64,000 bases of DNA from an uncultured beta proteobacterium (GCA_903960915.1 CAJCCO010000107.1:26894-90893), one strand, 5' to 3'. Shown: positions 34,910-44,265, counted from the first letter of the stretch. Translations and numbers: made by a program. Notes: generated from the sequence alone by a model not told the origin.

Positions 34910-36016
34910 ATGACCGACTTGTTTGACAACCCAATGGGCCTGATGGGCTTTGAATTCGTCGAGTTCGCCTCGCCCACCCCGGGCTTGCTGGAGCCTATTT
35001 TTGAGCGCATGGGCTTCTCGCTGGTGGCCCGGCACCGCTCCAAAGACGTGGTGCTGTACCGCCAGGGGCATATCAACTTCATCGTCAACCGCGAACCCCA
35101 CAGCGAGGCGGCTTACTTTGCCGCTGAGCACGGACCGTGCGCATGCGGCATGGCGTTTCGGGTCAAGGATTCGCACCTGGCCTACGAGCGTGCGCTGGCG
35201 CTTGGCGCGCAGCCTATTGAGATCAAGACCGGACCGATGGAGCTGAATCTGCCCGCCATCAAAGGCATTGGCGGGGCGCCGCTGTACCTGATTGACCGCT
35301 TTGAAGATGGCAAATCGATTTACGACATCGACTTTCTGTTTCTCGACGGCGTAGACCGCCATCCGGTGGGCCACGGCCTGCAACTGATTGACCACCTCAC
35401 GCACAACGTGTACCGCGGACGCATGGCATTTTGGGGGGCGTTTTACGAGAAGCTTTTCAACTTCCGCGAGATCCGTTACTTTGATATTCAAGGCGAGTAC
35501 ACCGGCCTGACCTCGCGCGCCATGACCGCGCCTGACGGAAAAATCCGCATTCCCCTGAACGAAGAGTCCAAGCAGGGCGGCGGCCAGATTGAAGAGTTCT
35601 TGATGCAGTTCAACGGCGAAGGCATTCAGCACATTGCGCTGATTTGCGACGACCTGGTGGCCACTGTGGACCGGTTGCAACTGGCCGGTGTACCGCTGAT
35701 GACCGCCCCCAACGAGGTTTACTACGAGATGCTCGACGGCCGCCTGCCCGGCCATGGCCAGCCCGTGGCCGAGCTGCAAACGCGGGGCATTTTGCTGGAC
35801 GGCAGCACTGACGATCTGCAACACGGCGTGCAGCACAGCGGCAGCCCGCGGTTGCTGCTGCAAATCTTTTCGCAAACTCAGCTTGGGCCAGTGTTCTTTG
35901 AATTCATCCAGCGCAAGGGCGACGAAGGCTTTGGCGAAGGTAACTTCAAAGCCTTGTTCGAATCGCTGGAACGCGACCAGGTTCGCCGTGGCGCCATTGC
36001 TGCTGCCACCGCGTAA
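34910..36016 (+). CDS. hpd: 4-hydroxyphenylpyruvate dioxygenase
   Basis: A 368-residue Fe(II) dioxygenase that turns 4-hydroxyphenylpyruvate into homogentisate. The three iron ligands fit the family: His in [16 protein letters not shown] near residue 163, His in [11 protein letters not shown] near 241 and Glu in [26 protein letters not shown] near 326. ATG 34910 ([20 protein letters not shown]) is preferred over the ORF-track start because family members begin with this block. The following VOC, fahA and phhA genes make a phenylalanine/tyrosine degradation unit. Confidence 0.95.
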   Translation: MTDLFDNPMGLMGFEFVEFASPTPGLLEPIFERMGFSLVARHRSKDVVLYRQGHINFIVNREPHSEAAYFAAEHGPCACGMAFRVKDSHLAYERALALGAQPIEIKTGPMELNLPAIKGIGGAPLYLIDRFEDGKSIYDIDFLFLDGVDRHPVGHGLQLIDHLTHNVYRGRMAFWGAFYEKLFNFREIRYFDIQGEYTGLTSRAMTAPDGKIRIPLNEESKQGGGQIEEFLMQFNGEGIQHIALICDDLVATVDRLQLAGVPLMTAPNEVYYEMLDGRLPGHGQPVAELQTRGILLDGSTDDLQHGVQHSGSPRLLLQIFSQTQLGPVFFEFIQRKGDEGFGEGNFKALFESLERDQVRRGAIAAATA

Positions 36017-36042
36017 ATAGCCCGCGCCAAAAGGAAGCCCCG

Positions 36043-36582
36043 ATGAAGATAGACCGCATTCACCACGTTGCCTACCGCTGCAAAGACGCCAAGGAAACCG
36101 TGCTTTGGTACCAGCACATGCTCAAGATGGACTTTGTGCTGGCCATTGCTGAAAACCACGTGCCGTCCACCAAAGCGCCCGACCCCTACATGCACGTTTT
36201 CTTGGACGCGGGCCAGGGCAATGTGCTGGCTTTTTTTGAACTGCCCACCCAGCCGCCCATGGGGCGCGACCCCAACACCCCGGCCTGGGTGCAGCACATC
36301 GCGTTTCGGGTGAAGGACCGCGCCGAGTTGCTGGCCTTCAAAGCACACCTGGAGGCCAACGGGGTGGACGTGCTGGGCGTGACCGACCACGGCGCCTTTC
36401 ACTCCATCTACTTTTTTGACCCCAACGGACACCGCCTGGAACTGGCCTGCCCGGACCCCGAGGAAGCGGCCATGCTGCAACGCCTGGACGCCGTGAAGTG
36501 GGAGATGCTTGAAGAATGGTCCAAGACCAAACGCGCGCCCCAGCATGCGGCCTTTTTGCATGCGCGCGAGTTCAAGGCATGA
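36043..36582 (+). CDS. VOC-family metalloenzyme in the tyrosine degradation operon
   Basis: A 179-residue vicinal-oxygen-chelate protein. Its four candidate metal ligands are all present: His in IHHVAYRCKDA, Glu in VLAFFELP, His in WVQHIAFRVKD and Glu in HRLELACPDPEE. The fold covers extradiol dioxygenases, glyoxalases and epimerases. It lies 26 bases after hpd and overlaps fahA (ATGA), so it is in the same operon. The homogentisate dioxygenase and maleylacetoacetate isomerase genes that should act between Hpd and FahA are absent from the window. A role in this stretch of the pathway is possible but not proven. Confidence 0.82.
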   Translation: MKIDRIHHVAYRCKDAKETVLWYQHMLKMDFVLAIAENHVPSTKAPDPYMHVFLDAGQGNVLAFFELPTQPPMGRDPNTPAWVQHIAFRVKDRAELLAFKAHLEANGVDVLGVTDHGAFHSIYFFDPNGHRLELACPDPEEAAMLQRLDAVKWEMLEEWSKTKRAPQHAAFLHAREFKA

Positions 36583-37865
36583 GCCGTCCATTGCACCCGG
36601 CGCCGGACGAAACCCACCACCCGGCGCTGCAAAGCTGGGTGGCTTCGGCCAACGACCCGGCCACCGACTTTCCGATTCAAAACCTGCCGTTTGGCCGCTA
36701 CAAAAGTGCGCGTGACGCTGACTGGCAAATTGGCGTGGCCATTGGCGACCAGGTCCTCAATCTGCACGCCACCGGGCTGATTGAGCACAACAATATCCAG
36801 GCGCTGATGCGTCTGCTGCCATCAGAGCGTCGCCGCCTGCGACTGGCCCTGTCGCAAGGCTTGCGTGTGGGCAGCCCCCAGCAGACGGTGTTTCAAGCCG
36901 CCCTGCTGGCACAGGCCGAGGTGCGCATGGGCTTGCCCTGCGAGATTGGCGACTACACCGACTTCTACACCAGCATTCACCACGCCACCACGGTGGGCAA
37001 GCAGTTCAGACCCGACAGCCCGCTCTTGCCCAATTACCAATGGGTGCCTATTGGCTACCATGGCCGTGCCTCCAGCATTCTGCCCAGCGGTGACAGCTTT
37101 GCCCGCCCCCGGGGGCAAACCAAGGCGCCGGACCCAGCTGCGCCCGTGCTCAGCGCCTGCCGTCGGCTGGACTACGAGCTGGAACTCGGCGTGCTGGTGG
37201 CGCGAGAGAACCGGCTGGGTGAGCCCATTGACATGGCGCAAGCCGAAGACCATGTGTGGGGTGTGAGCTTGTTCAACGACTGGAGCGCACGCGACATCCA
37301 GGCTTGGGAGTACCAACCCCTGGGGCCGTTTCTTTCCAAAAACTTTGCCAGCACCCTGGCGCCCTGGGTCGTCACGCTGGAGGCGCTGGCACCGTTTCGC
37401 GAGCCCTTCAGCCGCCCGCCCGGCCACCCCGCCCCACTGCCCTACCTCGACGCTGCAGCCAACCAAACGCAGGGTGCCTTCAACATCGAACTGGAGGTGT
37501 GGCTGCAAACCGCCGCCATGCGCCAGGCCGGCCATGCGGGCGATTGCTTGTCCCGCTCCAACTACCGCGACGCCTACTGGACGCTGGCCCAACTGGTGGC
37601 GCACCACACGGTCAACGGCTGCAACCTGCGCGCCGGCGACTTGCTCGGTACCGGCACGCTGTCAGGCCCCCTGCCGAACCAAGGCGGCTCCTTGCTGGAA
37701 CTCAGCCAAGGTGGCAAGCAAACCCTGCCTTTGTCCAACGGTGAGACCCGTACTTTTCTGGAAGACGGCGACACCGTGGTGCTGCGCGGCTATTGCCAAG
37801 CCGAGGGCTTCAGACGCATCGGTCTGGGCGAATGCCGCGGTACGGTGGCGCCGGCCCGAACCTGA
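36579..37865 (+). CDS. fahA: Fumarylacetoacetase
   Basis: A 428-residue enzyme that splits fumarylacetoacetate into fumarate and acetoacetate, the last step of tyrosine breakdown. Visible blocks are NLPFGRYKSA, IGDYTDFYTSIHHATTVGKQFRPDSPLLPNYQWVPIGYHGRASSI, RRLDYELELGVLV (metal-binding ExE) and VSLFNDWSARDIQAWEYQPLGPFLSKNFASTLAPWVV. ATG 36579 overlaps the previous stop, so I reject the longer ORF-track start at 36516. Length and motifs are typical of FahA. Confidence 0.95.
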   Translation: MSRPLHPAPDETHHPALQSWVASANDPATDFPIQNLPFGRYKSARDADWQIGVAIGDQVLNLHATGLIEHNNIQALMRLLPSERRRLRLALSQGLRVGSPQQTVFQAALLAQAEVRMGLPCEIGDYTDFYTSIHHATTVGKQFRPDSPLLPNYQWVPIGYHGRASSILPSGDSFARPRGQTKAPDPAAPVLSACRRLDYELELGVLVARENRLGEPIDMAQAEDHVWGVSLFNDWSARDIQAWEYQPLGPFLSKNFASTLAPWVVTLEALAPFREPFSRPPGHPAPLPYLDAAANQTQGAFNIELEVWLQTAAMRQAGHAGDCLSRSNYRDAYWTLAQLVAHHTVNGCNLRAGDLLGTGTLSGPLPNQGGSLLELSQGGKQTLPLSNGETRTFLEDGDTVVLRGYCQAEGFRRIGLGECRGTVAPART

Positions 37866-37872
37866 CCTGCCC

Positions 37873-38763
37873 ATGCCTACCTCCCTACCACTTCCCCTGC
37901 CCACCCTACACGGTCTGGCCGCTGCTAACACCCAGCCCCCAGAGCGCGCCGACTGGACCATAGACCAAGGCTGGCAGCATTACACGGCGCAAGACCACGG
38001 CGTCTGGAAAACCCTGTTTGAGCGGCAAAGCCGCTTGCTGCAAGGGCGCGCCTGCGATGCTTTTGTGCAAGGCATGGCCGAGTTGCCGATGGCGCCCGAC
38101 CAGATTCCAGACTTTCGCCGGCTGTCTGATGTTTTATACGCCCGCACCGGCTGGCAAATTGTGGCGGTGCCCGGCCTGGTGCCAGACGACGTGTTTTTTG
38201 AGCACCTGGCCAACCGGCGCTTTCCCGCCGGGCACTTTATCCGCCAGCCCCATGCGCTGGACTATCTGGAAGAGCCCGATGTGTTCCATGACGTGTTTGG
38301 CCATGTGCCCATGCTGATGCACCCGGTGCTGGCCGACTTCATTCAGGCCTATGGCGCGGGCGGTTTGCGCGCGCAGGCTCTGGGCCGGCTGGCGCAACTG
38401 GCACGGGTTTACTGGTACACGGTGGAGTTTGGCCTGGTGCAGCAAAAAGACGGTTTGCGCATTTATGGCGCAGGCATTGCGTCATCGGCTACCGAGAGCG
38501 TTTTTGCGCTGCAATCGCCCTCGCCCAACCGGCTCGGCTTTGCGCTGGAGCGGGTAATGCGCACGCGCTACCGCATTGACGATTTTCAGGAAAGCTACTT
38601 TGTCTTGGACAGTCTGGACGACTTATTGGCGCTGGCACACATTGACTTTGCGCCCCTGTACGAGCGGGTGCTGGGACAGTCTGAACTGACACCCGCCAGC
38701 GTGCTACCAACAGACCGGGTCCTGACACAGGGAATGGGCGACTACCACGCAGGCCGCCGCTAA
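37873..38763 (+). CDS. phhA: Phenylalanine 4-monooxygenase
   Basis: A 296-residue pterin-dependent hydroxylase converting phenylalanine to tyrosine. The iron ligands are in HDVFGHVPMLMHP (two His, near residue 138) and in the YWYTVEFGLV segment (Glu, near residue 184). The RRLSDVLYARTGWQIVAVPGLVPDDVFFEHLANRRFPAGHFIR block is typical of bacterial PhhA. ATG 37873, 8 bases after the fahA stop, is used; the longer ORF-track start lies inside fahA. Together with hpd and fahA it forms the phenylalanine to fumarate route. Confidence 0.95.
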   Translation: MPTSLPLPLPTLHGLAAANTQPPERADWTIDQGWQHYTAQDHGVWKTLFERQSRLLQGRACDAFVQGMAELPMAPDQIPDFRRLSDVLYARTGWQIVAVPGLVPDDVFFEHLANRRFPAGHFIRQPHALDYLEEPDVFHDVFGHVPMLMHPVLADFIQAYGAGGLRAQALGRLAQLARVYWYTVEFGLVQQKDGLRIYGAGIASSATESVFALQSPSPNRLGFALERVMRTRYRIDDFQESYFVLDSLDDLLALAHIDFAPLYERVLGQSELTPASVLPTDRVLTQGMGDYHAGRR

Positions 38764-38788
38764 GCCCTAACCCAGAAAAAAGCCTGCC

Positions 38789-39079
38789 TTAGCCACGCCG
38801 CTTTTGCTCGCGCAGCATAAACAGGTAAAGCCCTTCTACCTTTTCGCGCGCCCACGGCGTCTTGCGCAAAAACTTCAGACTTGACGACACGCTGGGCTCC
38901 AGGGTGAAGCAGCGAATGGGGACGAGCCGACCCAGCTCATCCCAACCGTAATGCGCCTGCAGCGCAATCAGAATAGCCTCCAGCGTCAGGCCATGCAAAG
39001 GGTTGCGGGCTTGCTGGGGTTTTTGAGGTGGTTGATCGGTTTGGTCGGGTTGGTCGGGTTGATCTTGTGTGTCTGACAT
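38789..39079 (-). CDS. VF530-family (DUF2132) small DNA-binding protein
   Basis: A 96-residue protein with a low-complexity Asp/Gln/Pro N-terminal tail ([18 protein letters not shown], from repeated ggttggtcg-type DNA) and the VF530 core [64 protein letters not shown]. The Vibrio homologue VF530 has a double-stranded-DNA-binding fold, but its biological role is not defined. ATG 39079 is the start. Confidence 0.88.
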   Translation of the reverse strand: MSDTQDQPDQPDQTDQPPQKPQQARNPLHGLTLEAILIALQAHYGWDELGRLVPIRCFTLEPSVSSSLKFLRKTPWAREKVEGLYLFMLREQKRRG

Positions 39080-39121
39080 GGGGCGATTTTCTCAGGGTTG
39101 GCAGCCAAGCGTGCAGCCTGG

Positions 39122-39730
39122 TTACTCGGGCAGCAGATCTGCCGCAGGCTCGGCCGTTGGCGCCGGGTCGCTTGGCATGGGCACCAGCTCGTCGTAGTAG
39201 TAAAACTGGTGGCAACTGCTCGCCCAGTGCCGGTTGGTAGAGCGCTGCGTGCCCACGCCCACCAGCGTGCGCCCGCTGGCTTTTATTTTTTGCGCCAAGG
39301 GCAAGAAGTCGCTGTCGCCCCCCACCACCATCACCGTACCGAGGTGGCTCAAATGGCCCAGGTCTTCCATGGCGTCCAGGCACAGCCGAATATCGGCCCC
39401 GTTCTTGGCCGCACCACCCGGTGGAAAAAGTTGGATTAATTCCATGCCTGCTTGCAGCAAGGCATCGCGGTAGCGGCCCATGAACTGCCAGTTGCAGTAA
39501 GCACGGTTAATGGCCAGTGGCCCCAGCGAGGCGGCCAGGTCTACCACGGCCTGCACGTCTATCAAGGGCTCCTGCAACTTGAAGCGCCCATCGGGCCGCC
39601 CATAAGAACCCTCGCCCCAGCGCGCCTCCGACAGGCTGGCGTGCAGGTTTTCAAAATCCCAATACAAGGCCACTGACGAGGCCAGTGACGGGGCAACGGG
39701 CAGACTGAGGTCTGGGGCAAAACGATTCAA
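39122..39730 (-). CDS. NYN-domain (LabA-like) putative ribonuclease
   Basis: A 202-residue NYN/PIN-like protein. The acidic active-site residues are visible in VALYWDFENLHASL near residue 25 and VVGGDSDFLPLAQKIKASGRTLVGVG near residue 138, with ADIRLCLDAMEDL between them. It is probably an RNase or RNA-processing protein. It starts with TTG 39730, with GGAG 8 bases upstream. It forms a small reverse-strand pair with the VF530 gene and is divergent from the VOC gene. Confidence 0.82.
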   Translation of the reverse strand: MNRFAPDLSLPVAPSLASSVALYWDFENLHASLSEARWGEGSYGRPDGRFKLQEPLIDVQAVVDLAASLGPLAINRAYCNWQFMGRYRDALLQAGMELIQLFPPGGAAKNGADIRLCLDAMEDLGHLSHLGTVMVVGGDSDFLPLAQKIKASGRTLVGVGTQRSTNRHWASSCHQFYYYDELVPMPSDPAPTAEPAADLLPE

Positions 39731-39785
39731 AGGCGGTTCTCCAGCGGCGGGGAGGTGATGCTAACTGATGGTATGGTCCCTCTCC

Positions 39786-40493
39786 ATGAAAACACAAATC
39801 GATCACCTGGTCATCGTGGCCAACAACCTGGAACAAGGCGTGCAGTGGTGTGAGGCCACGCTGGGCGTCACGCCTGGCCCCGGCGGCGAGCATGTGCTGT
39901 ACGGCACGCACAACCGCTTGTTCAAAATAGCCACCCCCAGCTACCCGCTGGCTTACCTGGAAATCATTGCCATCGACCCCAACGCCAAGCGTGCCGCTAG
40001 CGCGCCCAATCGCCGCTGGTTTGACATGGACGATGCGAACCTGCAAGCCGCCGTGGCTACCGCACCTCGCTTGGTGCACTTTGTGGCGCAGACCGAAGAT
40101 ATTCACCTGTCGCGCAACGCGCTCAAGGCCCAGGGCATAGACCTGGGGCCGGCCATGCAAGCCAGCCGCCACTCACGCCGCGGCGTGCTGCAATGGCAAA
40201 TCACCGTGCGTGAAGACGGGCAGCGCCTGTTCAACGGCACACTGCCCAGCCTGATTCAGTGGGGCAAGCCCGATGCGGCCGAACCGCTGCGCCTGCACCC
40301 CAGAAACAGCTTGCCCCGCTCGGGTGTGTCGCTGCAAAGCCTGGCCGTCTTGCACCCGACCGCCGCCAAAGTACAAGCGGCGTATGACGAAATCGGGCTT
40401 GCAGGGGTTGCCGTGGAGACCGGTCCAGCCCGTATCGTGGCCACTTTGAACACGCCCAAAGGCGTGGTGCAGTTAGACAGCCACGGGGTGTAG
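39786..40493 (+). CDS. Glyoxalase-like domain protein (VOC superfamily)
   Basis: A 235-residue protein starting MKTQIDHLVIVANNLEQGVQWCEATLGVTPGPGGEHVLYGTHNRLFKIATPSYPLAYLEIIAID, which is the glyoxalase_3-type opening common in Burkholderiales. The C-terminal half has IQWGKPDAAEPLRLHPRNSLPRSGVSLQSLAVLHP. There is a His in IDHLV but I do not see a full catalytic set, so activity is uncertain. The stop overlaps the 3' end of the convergent DeoR gene by 21 bases. Confidence 0.75.
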   Translation: MKTQIDHLVIVANNLEQGVQWCEATLGVTPGPGGEHVLYGTHNRLFKIATPSYPLAYLEIIAIDPNAKRAASAPNRRWFDMDDANLQAAVATAPRLVHFVAQTEDIHLSRNALKAQGIDLGPAMQASRHSRRGVLQWQITVREDGQRLFNGTLPSLIQWGKPDAAEPLRLHPRNSLPRSGVSLQSLAVLHPTAAKVQAAYDEIGLAGVAVETGPARIVATLNTPKGVVQLDSHGV

Positions 40494-41270
40494 CGCGCCC
40501 GGCGCGCCTTGGGCTACGACGCAGTTCACGCCCTGCTCGCGCAGGCGTTGCTCGAAGCCGGGCTCGGGCGGCAGGTCGGTGAACAGGGTGTGGACCACTT
40601 TGAGGGGCGCCATTTCAATCATGGCGGTGCGGCCAAATTTGCTGTGATCCGCCACCAACCAGACCTGGCTGGATTGCTCAACAATGGCCCGGGCCACCAT
40701 GACTTCACGCATGTCGTAGTCGCGCAAGGTGCCGTCGGCGTCCACCCCGCTGATGCCAATCAGGCCAATGTCTACCCTGAATTGCCGGATGAATGCCAAC
40801 GCCGCTTCGCCCACCACGCCCAGGTCTTCATGGCGCACCGTGCCCCCGGCCACCACCACCTCGCACTGGGGGTTGGCGGCCAAGATGCGGGCCACATGCA
40901 GGTTATTGGTCACCACCCGCAGGCCCTGGTGGTGCAAGAGCTCAGCGGCCACCGCCTCAACGGTCGTGCCAATGTTCATGAACAGACTGGCGCCAGGGGG
41001 AATGGCTGCAGCCACCTGCCGGGCAATGTCTTGCTTGGCTTGTGCCTGGGTGCGTTGCCGCTCGGCGTAGGCGATGTTGCGGCTCGAGGAGTCCTTCGCC
41101 CGTACGCCCCCGTGAAACCGCTCCAGCATGGCGGCCTCAGTCAGGCGCTGGATATCGCGCCGGGTAGTTTGCAAGGTGATGCCGAACTGCTCGGCCAGCG
41201 CTTCGGTCTTGACGCTGCCTTGCTCACGCACGGCTTGCAGAATCGCGAGTTGTCGGGGATTGATGGCCAT
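40473..41270 (-). CDS. DeoR/GlpR-family transcriptional regulator
   Basis: A 265-residue repressor with a DeoR HTH (MAINPRQLAILQAVREQGSVKTEALAEQFGITLQTTRRDIQRLTEAAMLERFHGGVRA) and a DeoR sensor domain with IPPGASLFMNIGTTVEAVAAELL and TNNLHVARILAANP. GlpR-type members sense glycerol 3-phosphate, and the divergent neighbour is glpD, so a GlpR role is likely. Another sugar phosphate remains possible. The 134-base gap to glpD is AT-rich near the glpD start and should hold the operators. I could not identify one reliably. Confidence 0.86.
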   Translation of the reverse strand: MAINPRQLAILQAVREQGSVKTEALAEQFGITLQTTRRDIQRLTEAAMLERFHGGVRAKDSSSRNIAYAERQRTQAQAKQDIARQVAAAIPPGASLFMNIGTTVEAVAAELLHHQGLRVVTNNLHVARILAANPQCEVVVAGGTVRHEDLGVVGEAALAFIRQFRVDIGLIGISGVDADGTLRDYDMREVMVARAIVEQSSQVWLVADHSKFGRTAMIEMAPLKVVHTLFTDLPPEPGFEQRLREQGVNCVVAQGAPGALHPVAV

Positions 41271-41404
41271 TTTTTTAGGCTGTGAAATCTAGGATAGGGG
41301 TCTTCACTGAGAAGCCCCAAGAATACCCGAAAGGTCTGAATCCACTCTATACAATCAAAAAAGAACAATTTAAATCATTAATTTTTGACTTTTTAAGATC
41401 TATT

Positions 41405-42988
41405 GTGAAATTTCCCGAGCTGAACGACGCATCCCCTTCTGCGACTTGTGACCTGTTGGTCATAGGGGGCGGGGCCACGGGCCTGGGGGTGGCCTTGCAG
41501 GCCGCGCTGGAGGGGCGCCGCGTCGTGCTGGTTGAAGCGCGCGACTTTGCCAGCGGCACCTCGTCTCGCTCCACCAAGCTACTGCACGGGGGCGTGCGTT
41601 ACCTGGCGCAGGGTCGCTTGCGTCTGGTGCGGGAAGCGTTGCGGGAACGGGCCACCGTGCTGGGCTTAGCGCCGCACCTGGCGCAGCCCCTGTCTTTTGT
41701 GGTGCCCGCAAGCGGCTGGTTGTCGTGGGCTTGGACGGGCATGGGTTTGAAGGTTTACGAGTGGTTGTCGGGGCGCCTGAGCCTGGGGGCAACGGTGGCC
41801 TTGTCGCGCCAGGCTTTGACGCGCTGCTTGCCCGGCTTGCCGCGGATGGTGGCGCGTTCTGTGGGCGGCATGCGGTATTGGGATGGCCAATTTGAAGACG
41901 CCCGGCTGGCCCTGGCGCTGGCTAAAACCGCCCGACAGGCGGGTGCCAGTCTGCACAACCACACCCGTGTGACCGCCTTGACGCCTTCGCAGCAGTGCTG
42001 GCAAGTCAGCTTGCTCGATGAGCACTCGGGAGAGGCGCTGACGGTGAAGGCGCTTTGCGTGGTCAATGCCGCCGGTGTTTGGGTAGACGCTTTACGCCGC
42101 ATGGCTCTGTCGCATGGGGCCGGTGCGCAACCGGTGAAGGCGCTGGTCAAGCCCAGCCAAGGCGTGCACATCGTTGTCTCGCGGACGTGTTTACCCCTTG
42201 ATGAAGCCGTGCTGATTCCCCGCACCAGCGATGGCCGTGTGTTGTTTGCCGTGCCCTGGTTGGGCTCTACCGTGATTGGAACAACCGACACGCCGCGCAA
42301 CGATGCCCCGCAAGACCCCTTGCCGTTGCAGGAAGAGCTTGATTTCTTGTTTCGGGAAAGCCACAAGTCCTTAGGTATCTCGCTGCAGCCAGCCGACGTA
42401 CGCAGCGTTTGGGTTGGGCTGAGGCCCTTGGTAGATGCCAGCGATGCGGGCGCCACCAGCCAAATTTCGCGCGAACACCTGATTTGTCGCGAGGCCCGCG
42501 GGCTGTTCACCGTGACCGGTGGCAAGTGGACCACCTACCGCGTCATGGCCGAAGAGGTCATGCAGGCGATTCAATCGCATGCTGATTTGCCGCCCGCGCC
42601 ACCAGGCTCCGGGGACACGCCACACCACCGGTTGGTGGGCGCGCCAGAGGCAAATGACATTCAGCAGCCCATCAGCGCGGCGCCCGGACTTCATTTGTGG
42701 GGCACTGAAGCCGGGCAAGTACTGGCGCTGCCGGGCGCACTCCATGTTTTGGGCATGGGACTGACCGAGGCCATGGTGCGTTTTGCGGCTCGCCACGAGT
42801 GGGCTGTCACGGTTGAGGATATGCTTGCGCGTCGTTGGCGAGCGTTGTTTCTGGATGCGCGGCAGGCCGCCCTCATGGCCCCCGCAGTGGCCACCTTGTT
42901 GCAAGCGGAAACCGGCATAGACCCAAGGCTGGATGATTTTCTTGAACTGTGCAAGCGCTATACGCTGACGGACTCCCAGATAGGCTGA
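41405..42988 (+). CDS. glpD: Aerobic glycerol-3-phosphate dehydrogenase
   Basis: A 527-residue FAD enzyme that oxidises glycerol 3-phosphate to dihydroxyacetone phosphate and feeds electrons to ubiquinone. The signatures are LLVIGGGATGLGVALQAALEGRRVVLVEARDFASGTSSRSTKLLHGGVRYL, VVNAAGVWVDALR, and the C-terminal HEWAVTVEDMLARRWRALFLD. I chose GTG 41405 (VKFPELNDA); the 41 extra ORF-track residues are AT-rich leader. The Gfo/Idh/MocA gene follows after only 49 bases, so they are probably one transcript. No glycerol kinase gene is present in the window. Confidence 0.92.
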   Translation: MKFPELNDASPSATCDLLVIGGGATGLGVALQAALEGRRVVLVEARDFASGTSSRSTKLLHGGVRYLAQGRLRLVREALRERATVLGLAPHLAQPLSFVVPASGWLSWAWTGMGLKVYEWLSGRLSLGATVALSRQALTRCLPGLPRMVARSVGGMRYWDGQFEDARLALALAKTARQAGASLHNHTRVTALTPSQQCWQVSLLDEHSGEALTVKALCVVNAAGVWVDALRRMALSHGAGAQPVKALVKPSQGVHIVVSRTCLPLDEAVLIPRTSDGRVLFAVPWLGSTVIGTTDTPRNDAPQDPLPLQEELDFLFRESHKSLGISLQPADVRSVWVGLRPLVDASDAGATSQISREHLICREARGLFTVTGGKWTTYRVMAEEVMQAIQSHADLPPAPPGSGDTPHHRLVGAPEANDIQQPISAAPGLHLWGTEAGQVLALPGALHVLGMGLTEAMVRFAARHEWAVTVEDMLARRWRALFLDARQAALMAPAVATLLQAETGIDPRLDDFLELCKRYTLTDSQIG

Positions 42989-43012
42989 TTTTTCAGACTA
43001 TTTTTCAGACTA
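42989..43012 (+). repeat. 12-base direct repeat after the glpD stop
   Basis: Two tandem copies of tttttcagacta lie in the 49 bases between glpD and the next gene. They do not form an obvious hairpin terminator, so read-through is plausible. Confidence 0.6.
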
Positions 43013-43037
43013 TTTTTTAACCACGACACTTCGAAAG

Positions 43038-44195
43038 TTGGCTTTGAACACCACCACATCTGCCCCTGCCACCACACGCTACGGCATCATTGGCTGCGGC
43101 ATGATGGGTCAAGAGCATTTGCGCAACATCGCCTTGTTGCCCGGTGCACAGGTCACGCGCATTTTTGAGCCCGATGCGGCCATGCTGGCCAGCAGTCTGG
43201 CGCTGGCCCCCGGCGCGCAAAGCGCAGCCAGTCTGGCTGAAGTGGTGCTGTCCCCCGACGTGGATTGCCTGCTCATCACCAGCCCCAACTTTTGCCACGC
43301 GGACCAGTTGCGCGAAATTGCCCGCTTGCGCCCGCTGCCGCTGCTGCTAGAAAAACCTGCCTGCACCCAGCTCGACGATGTGCACAGCCTGGCCGCCTTG
43401 CAGGCCAGCTACCCGGCACCCATTTGGGTGGCCATGGAATACCGCTACATGCCACCCGTTGCGCTGCTGGCGCAAGAGGTGCATGGCCAGCGCCATACCG
43501 GGCCCCTCAAGATGCTCACCATCCGTGAGCACCGCTTTCCCTTCTTGGTCAAAGTGGGCGACTGGAACCGTTTCAACCGGTACACCGGCGGCACGCTGGT
43601 TGAAAAGTGCTGCCACTTTTTTGACCTGATGCGCCACCTGACCCAAAGTGAGCCGGTGCGTGTGTACGCCTCGGCCGGGGTGGACCACAACCACCGGGAT
43701 GAAACCTACCCCGAGGGCACGCCTGACATTCTGGACAACGCCTACGTGATGGTGGATTTCGCCTCTGGTCAGCGTGCCATGCTGGAGCTCTGCATGTTTG
43801 CCGAAGGGGCCCGCTATCAGGAAGAAATTACAGGGGTGGGCCCTTTGGGCAAGGTCGAATGCTTTGTACCCGGCCCCGGGCGCTTTTGGCCCCCGCATTT
43901 GGGCGAGGCCCCGGTGCCTAAAGTGGTCATCAGTCCACGCCATCCCAAAGGCCCGCGTGAGCTGGAGGTGCCGGTTGACCCGGTGGCCCTGGCCGCTGGC
44001 GACCACAATGGTTCGACTTTGTACCAACACCAAAAATTCAATGCCGTGGTGCGGGGCCAAGGCACGGTCGAGGTGGGTTTGCGCGACGGACTGATCGCTG
44101 TGGTCATGGGTTTGGCTGCGCAGGAATCAGCCCGCACCGGGCAGGCGATTGACCTGACCAGCGGTCATTACGCCTTGTCTGAGCTGATGGGCTGA
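43038..44195 (+). CDS. Gfo/Idh/MocA-family NAD-dependent protein (candidate sulfoquinovosidase)
   Basis: A 385-residue Rossmann protein. It has GIIGCGMMGQEH (NAD-binding GxGxxG) at about residue 17, the EKPACT motif near residue 105 and a distinctive EHRFPFLVKVGDWNRFNRYTGGTLVEKCCHFFDLM block near residues 165-200. The start is TTG 43038 with a GAAAG upstream; TTG 43044 is an alternative. Classical members are sugar or inositol dehydrogenases. A newer branch, glycoside hydrolase family GH188, consists of NAD-dependent sulfoquinovosidases in sulfoquinovose clusters. The neighbours here (SsuD-like monooxygenase, aldo-keto reductase, sugar ABC transporter) make that role likely. It remains inference, and an ordinary dehydrogenase role is the alternative. 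Confidence 0.82.
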   Translation: MALNTTTSAPATTRYGIIGCGMMGQEHLRNIALLPGAQVTRIFEPDAAMLASSLALAPGAQSAASLAEVVLSPDVDCLLITSPNFCHADQLREIARLRPLPLLLEKPACTQLDDVHSLAALQASYPAPIWVAMEYRYMPPVALLAQEVHGQRHTGPLKMLTIREHRFPFLVKVGDWNRFNRYTGGTLVEKCCHFFDLMRHLTQSEPVRVYASAGVDHNHRDETYPEGTPDILDNAYVMVDFASGQRAMLELCMFAEGARYQEEITGVGPLGKVECFVPGPGRFWPPHLGEAPVPKVVISPRHPKGPRELEVPVDPVALAAGDHNGSTLYQHQKFNAVVRGQGTVEVGLRDGLIAVVMGLAAQESARTGQAIDLTSGHYALSELMG

Positions 44196-44265
44196 GCATG
44201 TTGCCCCTTCCATCTTCAGGCTATGCTTATCACACGGCGGGCAGCGAGCTCTCCAAACTTGGCAT

